This document shows, piece after piece, positions 24,701-36,906 of a DNA stretch of 64,000 bases (position 1 is the stretch's first letter; every line of letters starts with the position of its first letter). Under the pieces are notes generated by a model. The model had not been told where the DNA came from. It saw nothing but the letters and a program-made list of their open reading frames with translations, and searched no databases. This DNA is from Gnetum montanum. Its lineage: Eukaryota; Streptophyta; Gnetopsida; Gnetales; Gnetaceae. Location of the stretch: the NCBI GenBank assembly GCA_015680685.1, contig MNCI01029287.1, positions 184,440 to 248,439 on the forward strand, in the 5' to 3' direction. The translations under genes were made by a program, and so were the position numbers.

Positions 24701-27700
24701 GTGAGGGTCATGCAAATATGAACAGTCCACACTACTATACATGGAAATATACATCAACCAATCCCCAAAGATATTTCCCTCCTTTGCTCTCTCTCTCAAT
24801 GCCCGCCTACATCCTTGCAGCTTCCACTTGTAACCAAATAAAGTTAGTATAAAATTGAGTGGGAAGCATTTACACTTCCCCTCCTAGATGGTCAACAAGT
24901 GCTACACTAGAGGAGAGGAATGGAGTACAAGGCAACCTGCATCAATTGTCAGTCTTGTGCATGCTCAAAGCAACACATGTACATACGATATCACACATAA
25001 CACTGGCATAATCATTACTAAAGTAAATAGATGGCAATCACATAGTCATAGATATAATCATTGTTAGACATAATCAATCATACATGCATTACACTGTACC
25101 ACATACATCTCTGCTATCATGTTCATGCCATCATACTCACTTCATACCATCAAACAACACATGGACCACACAATCATAGATCAATTATAAGATATATTAG
25201 TCACACTATGATTCACAAACCGATACAATCATATATACCTTACCCATGTGGTTGTTAGGATACCCACACTCAATGTAGCATGTGAAACATTGCCATGAGT
25301 ACTCATAAATAACCATTGCTTGCAAGCCTTTTTTTAGTATTTTATTTACCCAATCGGTGCTAGGGTATGTCAACTTGTGACCCTCAACCACTAGCCTTTT
25401 GGAGGATTGGCTATATGGACGAATACACCTATGCTACGTACTAGTTGTAGGGACAAACACACCTACGCTCTCCCACTTTTAGGATGAGGTCTGAGACAAG
25501 AGCCTCACTAATGCATCACAGTGGGGGGTCAATTCATAACTACCTCTAGGGCACCTCATCACCAACTAGTCTACATCCTTATGCTAGCACCACCCACCAA
25601 TGACCACTACAAGAGTCGTTGTGAAGACATGTACAACTCCATGCTAGCTTAAGCCAATAGATGTCGCAAGCACAGCACATCTAAAACAAACATAGCATGA
25701 CCACATATATCCATACCTAACACTCACATTCATTCCATGAAAACAATACCACAACTTGGCAAAACAAAATTTTGTGCCATAGGCATACTTTTTGAACTAT
25801 ATATAATTTTGTAAAAATGACCACTAATGTAACCTCCAAGATGATATATGCCAAAAGAGAAAACAAATTCCACAATTAGAAAGTACATCTCAAGATGATC
25901 CCAATGACACTAATTTGACCTCAGTTGGACTCTTGGAAGCAAAGTTACGTGTTCAAAGTTTAATTAATAAAATAATAAATAATAATATTTAATTACAGCT
26001 AGTGATAATTAAAACTCCTAGAAACTCCCATGCAACAATAGGCCCATAAAATATAATATTCCAACCATGCTAGTCTCTTCAACATCCCATCTAATATTCC
26101 ACAAGTCCACATCATATCATACATCGCATATATATTAATAAACAATCCGTAACCAAAACTGTAAAAATTTTGGAAAATCTGCAAAACAATATGTCCAAAC
26201 TTAATCTTTTAACTATCTGCCCAGCATGCCCATATCACATAATCTTACACACTAATTTAGCAAAAATTACAGGAAAAGGTAAAGACAACCCACCAATTAA
26301 AATTGTTACAGCAGAAAGTCTGAAACAAGCATGACATCCTTAGAAATCCGGCAAAACTCCTTTTCTATTCAAACAAGTTTTGTTCCTACATAGTTACGAC
26401 CAAAGCAATTCTAAATCAAAGTTTAGAGCAAAGAAAAATCCATCCACAAAGCTCAAAATTCAGAAAAAGAGTGGAAAATGAAAGAAAATAGAAAAATGGG
26501 AAAAGAACAGAGTTAAACTCTGTTTCTGTTCAAACAAATAGAGAAAAAGAGAAAACAAAAACCCAAATTCCATGGGTAAGCAATGCAAATGGTGGTGGCC
26601 AAAGAAAAAGTAAAACAAACAGCAGTCCAAAAACTGTTAAAACATATTCAAAGTTTTTACTTTATGTATAAACCTTTCCTTCTTTTTCCCATTGCACGTC
26701 ACATGTGCTTGACCAAGAAATTTTTTTAAATAGAAATTATTTTCATAAGTTTTTTTTTTGTAATTTCTTTGCTAACTAATGCCTTACACTTCAATATGCA
26801 TAACAAACACATCGGGACTCCAAATTAACATCTATTTAAACCTATGTGATCCATATCAAACACACTACACATCCACATGCTAAAATCACATCTAAGTAAC
26901 ACACAACATAGCGCTACACTTCAAATGCATAAACACCAAAAGCACCCGTAAAGGATAAATACTTACCAAATAGTTGCTCTTGTACCTCAGTCCAACATCA
27001 TTGCCATCCACATCACTTGTCTAACAAATCACATAGGGCTAGTGTACATAATCATGTTAGTTAAGCATGTAAAGACATCATAATCATAACATATAAAGCA
27101 CAATCATAACAAACTACTTGTCCCCAATAACCCACTGAGACCACACACATAATATATACATCATAATCATACTGTCAATGTCTTTGGAAGGGATGTAACA
27201 CGTGTCCCAATAAAATGGGCTCAGCTATTATGGATTACCCAAATTGCTGAACATATTTCACTTGTTGTTTGCAAAAACCCTTCAAAAAACATTTGTTGGC
27301 AGTGCCTGCAAAATTCCATTTGGGCATATAGTTTTCTTGTCCCTTAGAAATAGCATGAAGAAAGGCAAAAAACTTTAATACTATTTTGTTTGGGTTCTCA
27401 TTCCAGTTGAAGAAAACACCATAAAACTCAAGGCAGAAAAGTGAAAACAGAATCAAACCATCTACGAAGGATGGTTATATCAAAATGCAACCAAGTAGTG
27501 ATTGAATGATGGTCGTTTGGGTTTGTTATCGATAATTGATTGTTGTTGTCCAACAATGGACATTTGATCATCGTCTGTATTGAATCCTTTTTTCTTTTAC
27601 TACCTTGAGATCGATTTATTTAGAAGTTATAGTATTGCTTAAAAGTGCATTTCTTCGTCTAAAAAGATTTGTGTAATAATCCAAATTTGCTTCTTGTAAT

Positions 27701-30566
27701 TTGTTTTTGTGTTTACCATGCATGAGGTAGGGAATTGCAAATATGGTTCTGAGTTTGCAGTCAAACTAGCACATGCTTTAAACCAAGAGCTTGATAAATG
27801 TGGCAGTGTTCGCATATCCTTTTCTAGGAGGACCCCTATAGAGGTGAATCTTTGTTCAAAGAACGTCTCTGTTCCTTTCAGTTTTGCTTTTCCACAGATG
27901 ATGAGGATTATCTATTATTTCTGTATTTGTAAAGATTTTCAATCTTGTCTATAACATTTAATTGTTTTGCAGATCTGCAATATAATAAAAAAGGAATTTG
28001 GAACCCATCCAAAAGTACTTACATGGGATGGCCAAGGTCAGTGTTCAGTTCTTACCTATGGAAGATAAAAAATGCTAATTAGTATTTTATCCTTTCCCGC
28101 ACACCCCACCAGCACCGCCAACCCAAAAAAAAAAAAAAAAAAGGAAAAATATTCAAGCATATGNATATGTTGGAAAACCTTCCTGGACTTGTATGAAGAT
28201 GTTCTTTTCACAATGTGAATTGAATGGATAACTAATGCATGACTCTGGAAGATATATGTGAGTTCATTTGAGGTAGTCTCCTTGCAGGAGATGAATGTAA
28301 CCTATGTATGCTGATGCACAAACTTGCATGTTTGCTAATTGGTTGATGGGATGCAAGGTGTCTCATGGCTAATGGTTGGAACAGCATATGAAATGTTATT
28401 GAAGTATTATTAAATAAGATAAAATATGGGCTATCACCTGGAGCCTCAATACTCATCCCACCAAGCAGGGTCTATATAGAGGGTTGATGGATGAGTGAAA
28501 GCCTAAACTATTAAGTACGATAAAATAAGGATCATCACCTGAAGCTTCAATGCTCAGCTTGCGAAGAGGGAGGGTCAATGGATGAGCGAAAGCTTAATCT
28601 CATCTAATGGCTGCACCCAGGCTCAAACCCATGTTTTTCTATTTGAGAAACAAGCATCTTACCATCACTCCACATGATAATCCCTTATTAAATATGGCAA
28701 AATAGATTAAGAAAAATAGTGAACATTAGGTTTGTACTTTACCTTATGTTTTACAAGGAGACAAGATGCAACATTGAAGGGACAGGTGCACAAAAATATT
28801 CCATATGTTCATGGTTTGTTGTTTTTTTTTTCCCCAAAAAAATTATTTCCTAGCATCCATTAGACATCAGGTTTAGATGGATGCTTGCAAACTTGAGCAT
28901 TGGAACTATGGAAAGAAGCTATTGGTTTTATGCATATTAAAAGCCAATATGGTGGAGATGGTTTGTGTATCATAATACATACTATGACAATACAGCAAGC
29001 AAGAATGTTTTATTAAAATGTAATCTCTTTGTGTTTATAAGCAATTTAGCTCTTTGCTTTTGAAACTTCTGAATGCCTAGCATTCTATTCTGTAAAACAT
29101 TCCCTTAGTTTTGATTGGATACCTATAATCACTCACTCCTTGTCAAGTATACAGGAGGGAGTAGGCAACACACATTTTTAAACAATGATAGAAAAGGCAA
29201 ATGAATGAAAACCTTCCAAACCACCAAGAAGTTTTGAGTGTTGTAACAGTATCATATCAACAGCTAAGCATGGTTAGGTCAATTGGTACTGTACATGAAA
29301 ATTACAGAGAACTTTCAATCTATTTGATTATCCTTAATGCAGTATATGTAACATAGAACTCTTATGAGTTGTATTGCTTTAAACCACCATTACGAGATTG
29401 GAAACTAATAATAATTAATAATCCCATCTAATCTCTAGTTAAATTAGGACTCAACATATCTTTATATTTCCATGTAACTCCTTGCTTCATATAGGTTTAA
29501 AAGGTTTATATGAATTTGACACAGATTTGGCCTGAAATTTGCTTAATAAAGTGCTGTAACAGTATCATCCATGCCATGAATGGAGTTGGAAGCTGTCAGG
29601 ATTTTAATTATATAGAGTTTTTTTATATGAAGGTTACAGATTAAGTTTATTCAAATAGCTTTGCGTAAATTCAAGATGCATTTTAAGAGGAGTTTGTAAC
29701 GGTGTTTAAGAGTCTAGTTTTGGTATTCCTGGCTATTTAACTTTCCCTACTTGCTTAACATGTTTGAAAGCTTGAATGCAAAAACAAGATTCTTTGCCCT
29801 TTCAATGTAAAAAGTTTACTCTAGGATATGTTAGGTTGTTTGGGAGTGACTGGCTAGCAAAAATGCCTGTTTTCTATTACTGAAACTGGTGTTGTGCAAT
29901 AAAATAAATGTAAAAGATAATTAAGAACCTTTGGCCTATGGCATAAGAGACAACCTCATTACCACTAGCCTGAAAATTGTGGGTGTCTATTCAAATGTAT
30001 GTGGATGTACTATGCTTTATCTCTATGCTAGATAATTGTTTTTCGCCGAATTTTCACAGTTCAAAATTGTCATACAGGTCCAAATCCTCATTTGGGACAC
30101 CTAGCATGGGCTGATGCATTTGTGATAACAGCAGATTCGATCAGTATGGTTAGTGAAGCATGTAGTACAGGGTATGTATGTTGTTATTTGCGAGTTTTGG
30201 ATGTCTGTTTTTGAAGAAACAAATGAGTTATTTGTTTTATCTTTGTTAATTAGCAAGCCTGTCTATGTGAGTGGTGTCGACCGTTGCACATGGAAATTTG
30301 CAGCCTTCTACAAAACTCTATATAATCGTGGTGTAGCTAGAGCATTTACTGGAAATGAGGATGTAAGTTGTTACTAATTGATTTTCACTTTCAGCTGTAT
30401 TACTTCTTAGTCAAGTAATTGTATATTTTGCAAACATTCTTGAAATAACCATCTTATGTGTAAATAGATTTCTGAAAGCTGGGGTTACCCTCCTCTAAAT
30501 GACAATGTTGAAGCAACGAGTCGCGTACGAGAAGCTCTTGCTGAACGGGGTTGGAGCGTAAGATGA
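9761..30566 (+). CDS. ELM1: Mitochondrial fission protein ELM1
   Basis: Coding exons, all with GT-AG borders: 9761-9946, 13082-13320, 13786-13882, 21907-22056, 22187-22313, 27731-27843, 27973-28036, 30078-30171, 30254-30362, 30468-30566. Phases agree throughout and sum to 1278 nt, 425 aa plus stop, the usual length of plant ELM1. Family anchors: MKRILLPEPPVSG at the N-terminus, VVRRALIIGNGAPGAENQC, RVVRPRGGYNEW, VVASGRDTVN, VVQIQHPR, LTPREPPDRRV, TVGALHGADF, LPKPLLVVNIGGP, CGSVRISFSRRTP, PNPHLGHLAWADAFVITADS, GKPVYVSGVDRC, and the end ERGWSVR. In Arabidopsis ELM1 recruits the dynamin DRP3A to the outer mitochondrial membrane for fission. The exons contain no stop or frameshift, so the gene looks functional. 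The span of 20.8 kb is mostly introns 3, 5, 1 and 7. The intron 6 donor (GTGAAT) is weak. Confidence 0.96.
9947..13081 (+). other. ELM1: ELM1 intron 1 (3.1 kb)
   Basis: AT-rich intron from GTAAGC to TTTTCAG. It contains a short RTE-type 3' tail (about 11195-11265, with GACCCCATGTAGTTGGAATAA and a GATGGTGATGG tail, plus strand) and a minus-strand SINE-like sequence near 12485-12550 (B box at 12490-12501). No coding sequence seen. Confidence 0.7.
14741..14770 (+). repeat. Left target-site duplication of the LINE
   Basis: Pairs with 20505-20542. The shared core ATAATCTTTCCAA is identical on both sides; the outer part has small indels, so the insertion is old or the right copy gained bases. Confidence 0.5.
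14782..16085 (+). pseudogene. LINE ORF1 (DUF4283-like plus CCHC-like knuckle)
   Basis: Frame-shifted ORF1. The first open part (14782-15096) is Gly/Val-rich. It is followed by GGPWFYGAHRLVLALCK (near 15200), which fits the DUF4283 domain of plant L1 ORF1 proteins, then LDTVGWEK (near 15480) and a zinc-knuckle-like stretch CKLCGKRHSELEHC at 15559-15600. The knuckle has Cys-x2-Cys-x3-His-x5-Cys spacing instead of the usual x4/x4. The region after it, to about 16085, is low-complexity, Gly/Ser-rich and hydrophilic. In L1 elements ORF1 binds the element's RNA in the ribonucleoprotein particle. Confidence 0.65.
16158..19366 (+). pseudogene. LINE ORF2: endonuclease and reverse transcriptase
   Basis: The start MKILAWNYRGQG at 16158 is the usual beginning of a plant L1 apurinic-type endonuclease. 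Further endonuclease blocks are CLQETKVQ (near 16250), LLGDFNQRL (near 16532) and FTWSNHWRGTNH (near 16671). RT: SNKALGPNGWPIEFF (near 17414), LDITKAYDTVSW (near 17809) and the catalytic YADD near 18108. A zf-RVT-like stretch with FGWLLKHRVLP and cysteines lies near 18910-19010, and WVLWKHRNSLIFWG near 19120. At least five frame changes and many stops occur. Nicking and target-primed reverse transcription would be its normal activities. Confidence 0.8.
19380..20050 (+). pseudogene. Unidentified coding-like region downstream of LINE ORF2
   Basis: After ORF2 stops, one frame stays open from 19380 to 19841 apart from a single TGA at 19578. It reads protein-like sequence such as VTVQALAVVLGVEDGGEIVA and LVEWYFVQFGYPHKLVGVHF. 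After a frameshift near 19800 a second frame continues with a charged helical stretch (RALRRRALEDCCLAAKQAWL) to about 20050. The composition is clearly not simple repeat. L1 elements normally have only a short 3' UTR here, so this may be a detached ORF2 C-terminus or a third ORF. I do not recognise the domain. Confidence 0.4.
20505..20542 (+). repeat. Right target-site duplication of the LINE
   Basis: Lies just after the A-rich tail and pairs with 14741-14770; see there for the shared blocks. Confidence 0.5.
24270..24413. repeat. Tandem duplication, two 72-base units
   Basis: Both units start ACCTTTGATGAGTGGGTTG, continue CTACCTTGCTTAT, and end with the reverse complement of an RTE 3' tail (ATCATCATCCTAGCC or its variant). 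The second unit contains the left 17-base target duplication of the RTE tail (24375-24391). Confidence 0.7.
24415..27200. mobile_element. Solo-LTR-like element, 2.8 kb
   Basis: The segment begins TGTAACACCC and ends GATGTAACA, so it has TG...CA termini. It is flanked by 5-base direct repeats CTTGT (24410-24414) and CGTGT (27201-27205), one mismatch. The uninterrupted target can be read from the RTE remnant near 32625-32650, whose reverse complement contains CCTTGTCCCAATAAAATGG; here the same sequence is split exactly at CTTGT. No ORF of note and no internal pair of terminal repeats was seen, so a solo LTR or a non-autonomous element is likely. Which strand is sense could not be decided. Confidence 0.65.
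27206..27245 (-). mobile_element. RTE-type 3' tail split by the solo LTR
   Basis: On the minus strand this reads a short piece of RTE 3' end (CCCATTTTATTGGGACA); its continuation, AAGGCTAGGATGATGATAA, lies on the other side of the LTR element (about 24392-24413). The RTE piece is itself bordered by a perfect 17-base direct repeat TATGGATTACCCAAATT at 24375-24391 and 27229-27245, its target-site duplication. Confidence 0.65.
28037..30077 (+). other. ELM1: ELM1 intron 7 (2.0 kb)
   Basis: AT-rich intron with an A run at 28125-28142 and an N at about 28164. A minus-strand SINE-like sequence lies near 28600-28680 (B box GGGTTTGAGCC as complement of 28620-28630; A-box-like sequence as complement of 28655-28668). 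Upstream of it two related segments (about 28430-28490 and 28535-28590) both carry a variant of GGGTTGATGGATGAGTGAAAG. No coding sequence. Confidence 0.6.
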
Positions 30567-33200
30567 TCGAGATTTCAGTTTCATTTTTCACTTTTGAGTC
30601 AGAATGTTACGATGTCTACACCAAAAAAAGATATATCAATAAGCTATATTGTTATGCGCATAGTATGTAACATAGCAATCATTTGTTCATTGGTTGTTTT
30701 TTTTTTTTCACCTTGATTTTAATTGTTTTGATTGCCTTTGCCTACTTCGAAGCAAAGATTTTTCTTTACCTGTCAGAAAGAAAAATCATCAAGAACGTTG
30801 TGAGAATTGAAAGCTGTATTTTTGCCTGATGAGGTGCAATTTATAACCTTGTTCAAGCGCGGGAATGCATTTGAAAAATTTAAGGGTTTTATTGACTTTA
30901 GATAAATGAATAAGATTCGAATTTTGTCTAGGACTGACTAATGCAGTATCATTTCTGAAACACTTTTATGTAAGGGAAATAATATTTGGTTGAATTCCTG
31001 TATTATAACTATCATCTATCATTTTTTCACAGGCACAGAAGTTCAATGTAATATTGATTCTCAACGAAAAATGTCTTACTCATCTTTTTATTTTGAATTA
31101 TTGTGTCTATGTCCTGTTTGCAACCTGTTTCTTGAAGTTGGAAGATTTGATTCACTTTTGTCCTCAATACCTATTCCATCGAATCATGTATTGCTGAAAC
31201 GTATACAGTTGTTCATAATGTTGGGTTTGTAGGTTTTCAGTTTGGATCTCCTGGTGTTCCTAGTAACCCTCGTGTAAGTACAATTCAAGGAAATCCAAAA
31301 TTGTCTTTTTGACCAAGGCAAAAGCAAAAAGTTGGAAAAATACATATACTATTCGTAGGTAATGCAAACTTATTTTTGCTTTACTAATTTGTATGTTAAG
31401 ATGCGGTATTCTATAATATTGAAATGTTGCCAGCAACATGGTGATCGGGTACTGGAACAGGGCATCTATTACTTTGATTTTGTTACAGCGGATGTTCTTA
31501 GGATCACCCATTTATTTTCTTGAATTTTCCATTTATAAATCTATGCTTTTCATTCCTGATGCGATCCACTCGTATAAATTTGAAGTACTTTTGAAAGTTT
31601 TATTGCCATAAAATTTTAATTTGTTGGAGATACCAAAATTTACATAATGCTTTAGTTGAGAATAACATATTTGTCTTTAACAAGAAAATTTTATAATGTG
31701 TGTTTCAATTCATGAAGAAAAAAATTATTTTTTATGATTTTCTATTTATTTTAAACATTTTAAGATTGAAAGGTTTTTTCTTAATTGTGACTATTGTTTT
31801 ATGAGTGTTAGCTATAAAGTTGTGGTTGTGTAATTATATTGGTTTATCGAAGTTGAATGTTAAGAATACTTTAATTTTGCTCTTTTCTAGAAATGCTTTT
31901 GAGAGTTTAAAACCTTTTGCATGTTACCACTTGTATAATTTCTAGGTAATTTAGAATGTTAACCCAAGTATTTCTTTATGTACGTTGGAAACAAGTTAGT
32001 CATTGTGTTGGTGGATATAGCTCGAAAAAGTATTGCCTTTAAAATAGAGAAGTGGAGTTGTGCTTTGAAATTAGAAGGCTTAAAATTTAGGAAAAGTAAG
32101 ATAGAATATATGGAATGCAATTTCAAAAACAACATAAGTAGTGATGAAATAGAAGTGACAATTTAAGATAAAAAAGTCCTCAATGCAAATAGTTACACTA
32201 CCTAGGATTAATGTTCTAATTAGATGGAAAAATTGATAAAGATATAAGAAATAGAATTAAGGTAGGATGGTCAAAATAGATATAGGTTAGTGGTGTTCTA
32301 TGTGATCAAAGGATATCAATAAAATTGCAAGGGAAATTTTATAGGGCTTGTCATAGAAATGCGAATGCTTCAATGGATGTTGAATGTTATTAAAAGAGAT
32401 GAACTACATAATACAAACATTAGAAGTGGTTTTTATTTTAATAAGCTACAAGAATGGTGGCTTAGATGGTTTGGACATGTGGAGAGAAAATTAAATAATG
32501 AGCCTATAAACAAAGGTTGTGTCATTGTTCTAGGAAAGCAAAAAATAATAGAAGATGATTTTAAAAAACTATAAATAAACAAAGATCTAACTCTTCATAG
32601 AGGCAAATAGTGACTTATTTATGAAGGTGACCCCATTTTATTGGGACAAGGCTAAAATGATGCTGTTAGTAATTAAGGGTAATGAATTACTAGCTTTATT
32701 AATAACAAGCAAATTTTTGTTAGTATTGTATATTTTTAAATTATTATTTAATATTTGTAAAGGTAAGTTATTATAATTGTTTGGAAACATATAAGGAACC
32801 TTTATTTATTAAGTGAACATTAAAATTTTAAACTAATTATATTAAGAAGTTGAAAATAAGTTTAACTTCCAGTCATTATTTTGAAAGTTAGCATTATTTC
32901 AAACTTGAAAGTCAATATTAAAATAATGTTTTGTTTGAAGAATGAACTTGCAATGAGAATAAACTTTAAGAGTTGCAAGTTGATGCATGTAATACAAGAT
33001 GATCAGGTTTACATGTAGATACATGTAGATTGGTAATCATAAAGAAGCATAAATATTAAGATGCTATCTCATAAAAGATGCATATGTATTTTTTATTTAA
33101 AATATTGAAACTCAAAATAACGGAAACAAAAATACACCTATATGCCTTTTCTTCTCCAAATACTTAAGGCATAAACATACCCGATACATTTCATTTTAAT
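30567..33200. other. Downstream flank of ELM1
   Basis: Probably contains the ELM1 3' UTR; no clear poly(A) signal was picked. An exon-like piece with acceptor and donor look-alikes sits near 31238-31272 (TTTTCAG before FGSPGVPSNPR, then GTAAGT) but no partner exon was found. The RTE-type LINE remnant at 31975-32680 is listed separately. The rest is AT-rich and empty. Confidence 0.5.
31975..32680 (+). mobile_element. RTE-type LINE remnant (RT C-terminus and 3' end)
   Basis: Broken coding blocks match the C-terminal end of plant RTE-type ORF2: VLVDIARK, SKIEYMECNF (near 32095), then MRMLQWMLNVIKRDELHNTN (32359 onward) and RWFGHVERK (near 32468). The 3' end follows with LTLHRGK, CCCCATTTTATTGGGACAAG and a GATGCTG tail. 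All of the endonuclease and most of the RT are missing. Three shorter relatives of its 3' end lie at 9125-9330, about 11195-11265, and (minus) at 24392-27245. Confidence 0.75.
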
Positions 33201-36200
33201 GTCCAGTTTGAGGGATACTAGTATTTTTATTAACAGCGTGCCTTAGGCGTGAAACTTTAAGGGAATAGAAGATTTCACGCACGTTAGCGAACGTCATGAT
33301 GGCCTGAGGCGGTTTTGACATGGGCAGGCAACCACGAGTACAGGAGCAAAGCACTTCACCTCGGTGCCAACGAACGAGGGAAGGGCAAGAGGCGCATGTA
33401 AAGACAAAAATCACGCATAATGCGCGCAACACGCTGATGTAAGCCAAAGCGCCGAGCAAGATTCATCCATCATACTCACACGCTATGCTTTGACTCGGTC
33501 AATTCCTAGGTCTGGATGCTGGAGCCAGCATGCGCTATTTTATCTATTCCCTTCCCTTCCCTTCCCTTCCCTTCTTCGCAGTTCCAGGGGATACCAATGC
33601 AATCATAGCGCCCCTCCTCCCGCTCTCGCTACCGCTCTGCCTCTGGCTCTGGCTCTGGCTTCCCATGAAGCAAAACAGCCAGCCAGCCAGCCAGCGTTCC
33701 TTCCTTCTTCAACTTCAGTACGCTGTACTATGTTGAACATGAAAACACAGGCAGGCAACGACTGCCACCAAGCCTGCCTTTAAACGGCCTACTGCCCACA
33801 CAGACGCATGCTCCTCACTCACCAATCTAGGGTAGCATTGCCATTTCAAAACCACATTATCGTATACTCTTTTCTAATTTTGGAAAGATAATATACATTT
33901 TGAAACTTGCCGAATTAAGGCAGCTGGAAACGAAACTGTATATTTAAGATATTATTCTGGCTGTCCTTATAATTTTCTTCGAAATAAAGTGTATAACACT
34001 AAGTTCAAAAACATACGAGAAAATAATTACGGTAGTACTAGCAGTACATGACTCATGAGCCATGTAGCGGGGAGGGCATGGCCAGGGCATTATTTTTCAT
34101 GACGCATGCCGATGCCTAGCCTCAACATCAGCTATTTTTTAGGCGATTGACCAATGGCGAAAGGTGATGCATATCAGAGATTTCATCGTGCTTGCTTGTG
34201 GCTGCAACACGCCAGCCTAAGCTGGCGTGCCTACTGCCTGCCTGCCTGCCTGCTGGTGGCTACTGGATAGGAGGGCTAAGCAGAAAGCGCTAGTAATCAT
34301 TACTGAAGCGGCGCAGCAAATTGTTTTATAGCGTAAGCGTTCAACCACAACTACAAGCAACGAATGTCTTGTGTCCTCGTCTTCTGTCAATCTTTTGCTT
34401 TCTAGCACGCGCATCGCTCATTACGTCAGTCATTGCCCACCTGCCTTACACCTCAACGTTTACACCGGGGCCGCGTTAAACCCGTTCATCTAAAATCAAA
34501 TCATTGTAGAGAAAAGAGATTTGGTGATGGCAAACCTTTGAATACCGTTGATTTGCTCGAGGCTTGGCTTGTCCTTGTAATTCGCACTGGTATATAGTAT
34601 CCGCGGAGTTATAGGTTGCAACGTCCACATAGATCAGCGCGAAAGAGATTGAAGTTTGTGTAATTTTATATCTGATATTCTCCTGTTATCCGAGCCTCCG
34701 TTAAAAAAACAATTAGATGTACCTTTGTGTTCTGAATCATGAAATTCGGTTATTTAACCATCGAAATCGAATTCCAACGACGCGGCGGAGGCAGACACCT
34801 GGTTAAGTACGGCAGGGGCGCAGAGATGATGAATAGATGAGACGACGGGGGGAGAGAGAGAGAGAGTGAGAGCACGGGAATGATGAGAATGATGAGCATG
34901 AGGACAGCGTGACAGCATGCAAATGCAATGCAGAACAGACAACCGCACACTTGCACTTTGCACTTGAACGTCTAGCAGCGTCATCAGGCTTTGCTTTCTT
35001 ACAGAGGTTCAGGTTCAGGTTCAGACGCTGCTCCTCTCTTGCCTCTGCTTCGCGTCTCTGCCTTGCGCACCGTGATAGCTCTTGCCGTGGCTCCAGTTTC
35101 CATGGACATGGACTACTACTGTAGATACATCATCATTCACTCTCTCGCTTTCGGCTTTCCCATGACAACGCATGATCACAGTGACATAAGCATGATTTTA
35201 TTTTTAAAAAGTTTCTTCGCTTTCTTTCGGGTTGCTAAACACTAAGCTAATCCTGTTGCCACGCCAAGTTAAATTAACTAAAAGAAAAGATTAGCTGAAC
35301 AGAAGAACAGAACAAGGGCAGCAAGCGCAAGCATGTCCATGTGGAATTGCCCATCATGTGCAAATGGGCGACAGCGGCGAATGGGGGCAGTGACTAATGA
35401 GTAATGAGTGATCAAAATAGGTTATTGGGTTTGTGAGTGTGACGGCATGCCACGCTTGGCCGGCTTTTTGTCTTGTGACCTGTGAACGTCATTCGCCAGT
35501 CGCAAGCCAGCCAGCCAGCCAGCCAGCCATCTTGACTACTACTCTGACTCTCATTCTGACTCACCTACTCTCCTCATCCTCACCTCATCTCGTCTCATCT
35601 CACGTCTTCAATTGAGGAGTCAGGCCAGAGGCAGAGGCAGAGGCCCTCGCTTCAGTCCTCAGCGCAGGCAGGGCAAGGGCAAGGGCAAGGGCAAGGGCAA
35701 GGAGAGAGCAAGGTCAAGAGAAGGGAGAGAGCGGCTTTACCTGCCTGCACTGCCCCTCTGCCCGCCTGCCTTCTGCTTATTCTTCGCCTCGGTCGCCGAT
35801 AAAGCAATGCCGCATTACTGCAACAACGCGCAGGCAGTGCTCAGTAAGCAGTTAATTATCCAGAGCGAGCAACCACAAGAAGAAGAAGAAGAAGAAGGAG
35901 GAGGAGACTAAGGAGCGAGCATGAGCATGCGAATGGGAAGGCAATGCCGACAAGGCGGAGACAAGCAGGCGACAAGGGCTTGTTCAGCTGCTGCACGCCT
36001 CTGCATGATGCCCTTCTTTGCTTCCTATCATGTCTCCCTCACGCAGCCGCCCGCCGCCCACGCCATCCTCTTCACTCCTCATCTCACTTCGCTTGAGTCT
36101 CACATTCACATCAACTACATGGCGCATGATCATGATCCATCCACATTCCATTCCCATTCCCATTCCCATTCGCATTTGCATTTTATTAACTAACTGAAAA

Positions 36201-36905
36201 CACAGTGACACCACTAGAGTGGCACTAGACTATGGCTATTGGCCACCGGTGCACCGCTAGTAGCCGTAACAGTTAATGTAACAGGGCATGTGCATGTCCA
36301 TGGAGATCATATCCTATCCTATGTATGGGCTTGGGCTTATCTTTCATCATTTCATTTTCTGCAGCGTCTGCATCTCCGTGCTCTCTCACCTTTTGCGCTC
36401 CGTCGCTGTCCTCAGCCTCAGCCTCAGCCCCTCGCTGCTGCGAATGGCTGCCTTGCCTATCCAACGAAAACGACGTCTTTCGCGTTTGGCAGCGACGGTG
36501 CCAAAAAGTAAAAAACAAAAGCGCATTAAAATAACATACATGAATCACGGTCGCGGCTCGCCAGGTCGGGCACGCATGGCCATAACGAAGACAAGGGTGA
36601 AGGTGCGCGTGACGGATTTTGAAATACCATGTCTTAAGGCCAATCAATCACTTAAAGCACAATCAATTCCATTCCATAGCAAGCAAAGCGTGACTCGCGT
36701 TGCGAACCAGCAGCAATGCACAAGCACAACAACAGCATCAGAAACTTCGTAGGTACTTGCAGCCTACCACTTCCTTCCTTCCTTCCTTCCTTACTTACTT
36801 ACTAGTACCCACCCACTGTCGAGTGTCCAGTGTCCAGTGTCCACTGTCCCTTACTCCTCGAACGCCACAGGCATATCCATGTCCAATCCAGTCCCATCGC
36901 TAATA
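33200..36905. other. Microsatellite-rich upstream region of the glutaredoxin gene
   Basis: GC content is higher than the surroundings and no transposon was recognised. At least ten different simple repeats occur: CCCTT units near 33550-33573, CAGC near 33673-33693, CTGC near 34232-34250, GA near 34852-34866, CAGC again near 35505-35528, GGCAAG near 35670-35701, GAA near 35878-35896, CATTCC near 36143-36172, CTTC then TTAC near 36771-36802, and GTGTCCA near 36823-36848. Open frames here (35612-35911 and 36288-36752 among others) follow the repeats and are not believed. TGACG-type motifs that could bind TGA factors include TTACGTCA at 34421-34428. Confidence 0.6.
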
Positions 36906-36906
36906 C

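Larger units (their letters stand above)
22314..27730 (+). other. ELM1: ELM1 intron 5 (5.4 kb), nested repeats
   Basis: Donor GTAAGA, acceptor GAGGTAG, phase 1. It contains the solo-LTR-like element at 24415-27200 inside a short RTE tail, plus a 72-base tandem duplication just before it. The rest (22314-24269 and 27246-27730) is AT-rich without genes. A SINE-like B box may lie near 22820. Confidence 0.75.

Noticed and set aside
33196-36752. Many overlapping frames of 60-154 codons upstream of the glutaredoxin
   Set aside because: They follow microsatellite phase (Ser/His/Pro/Arg-rich), overlap on both strands, and lack domains.
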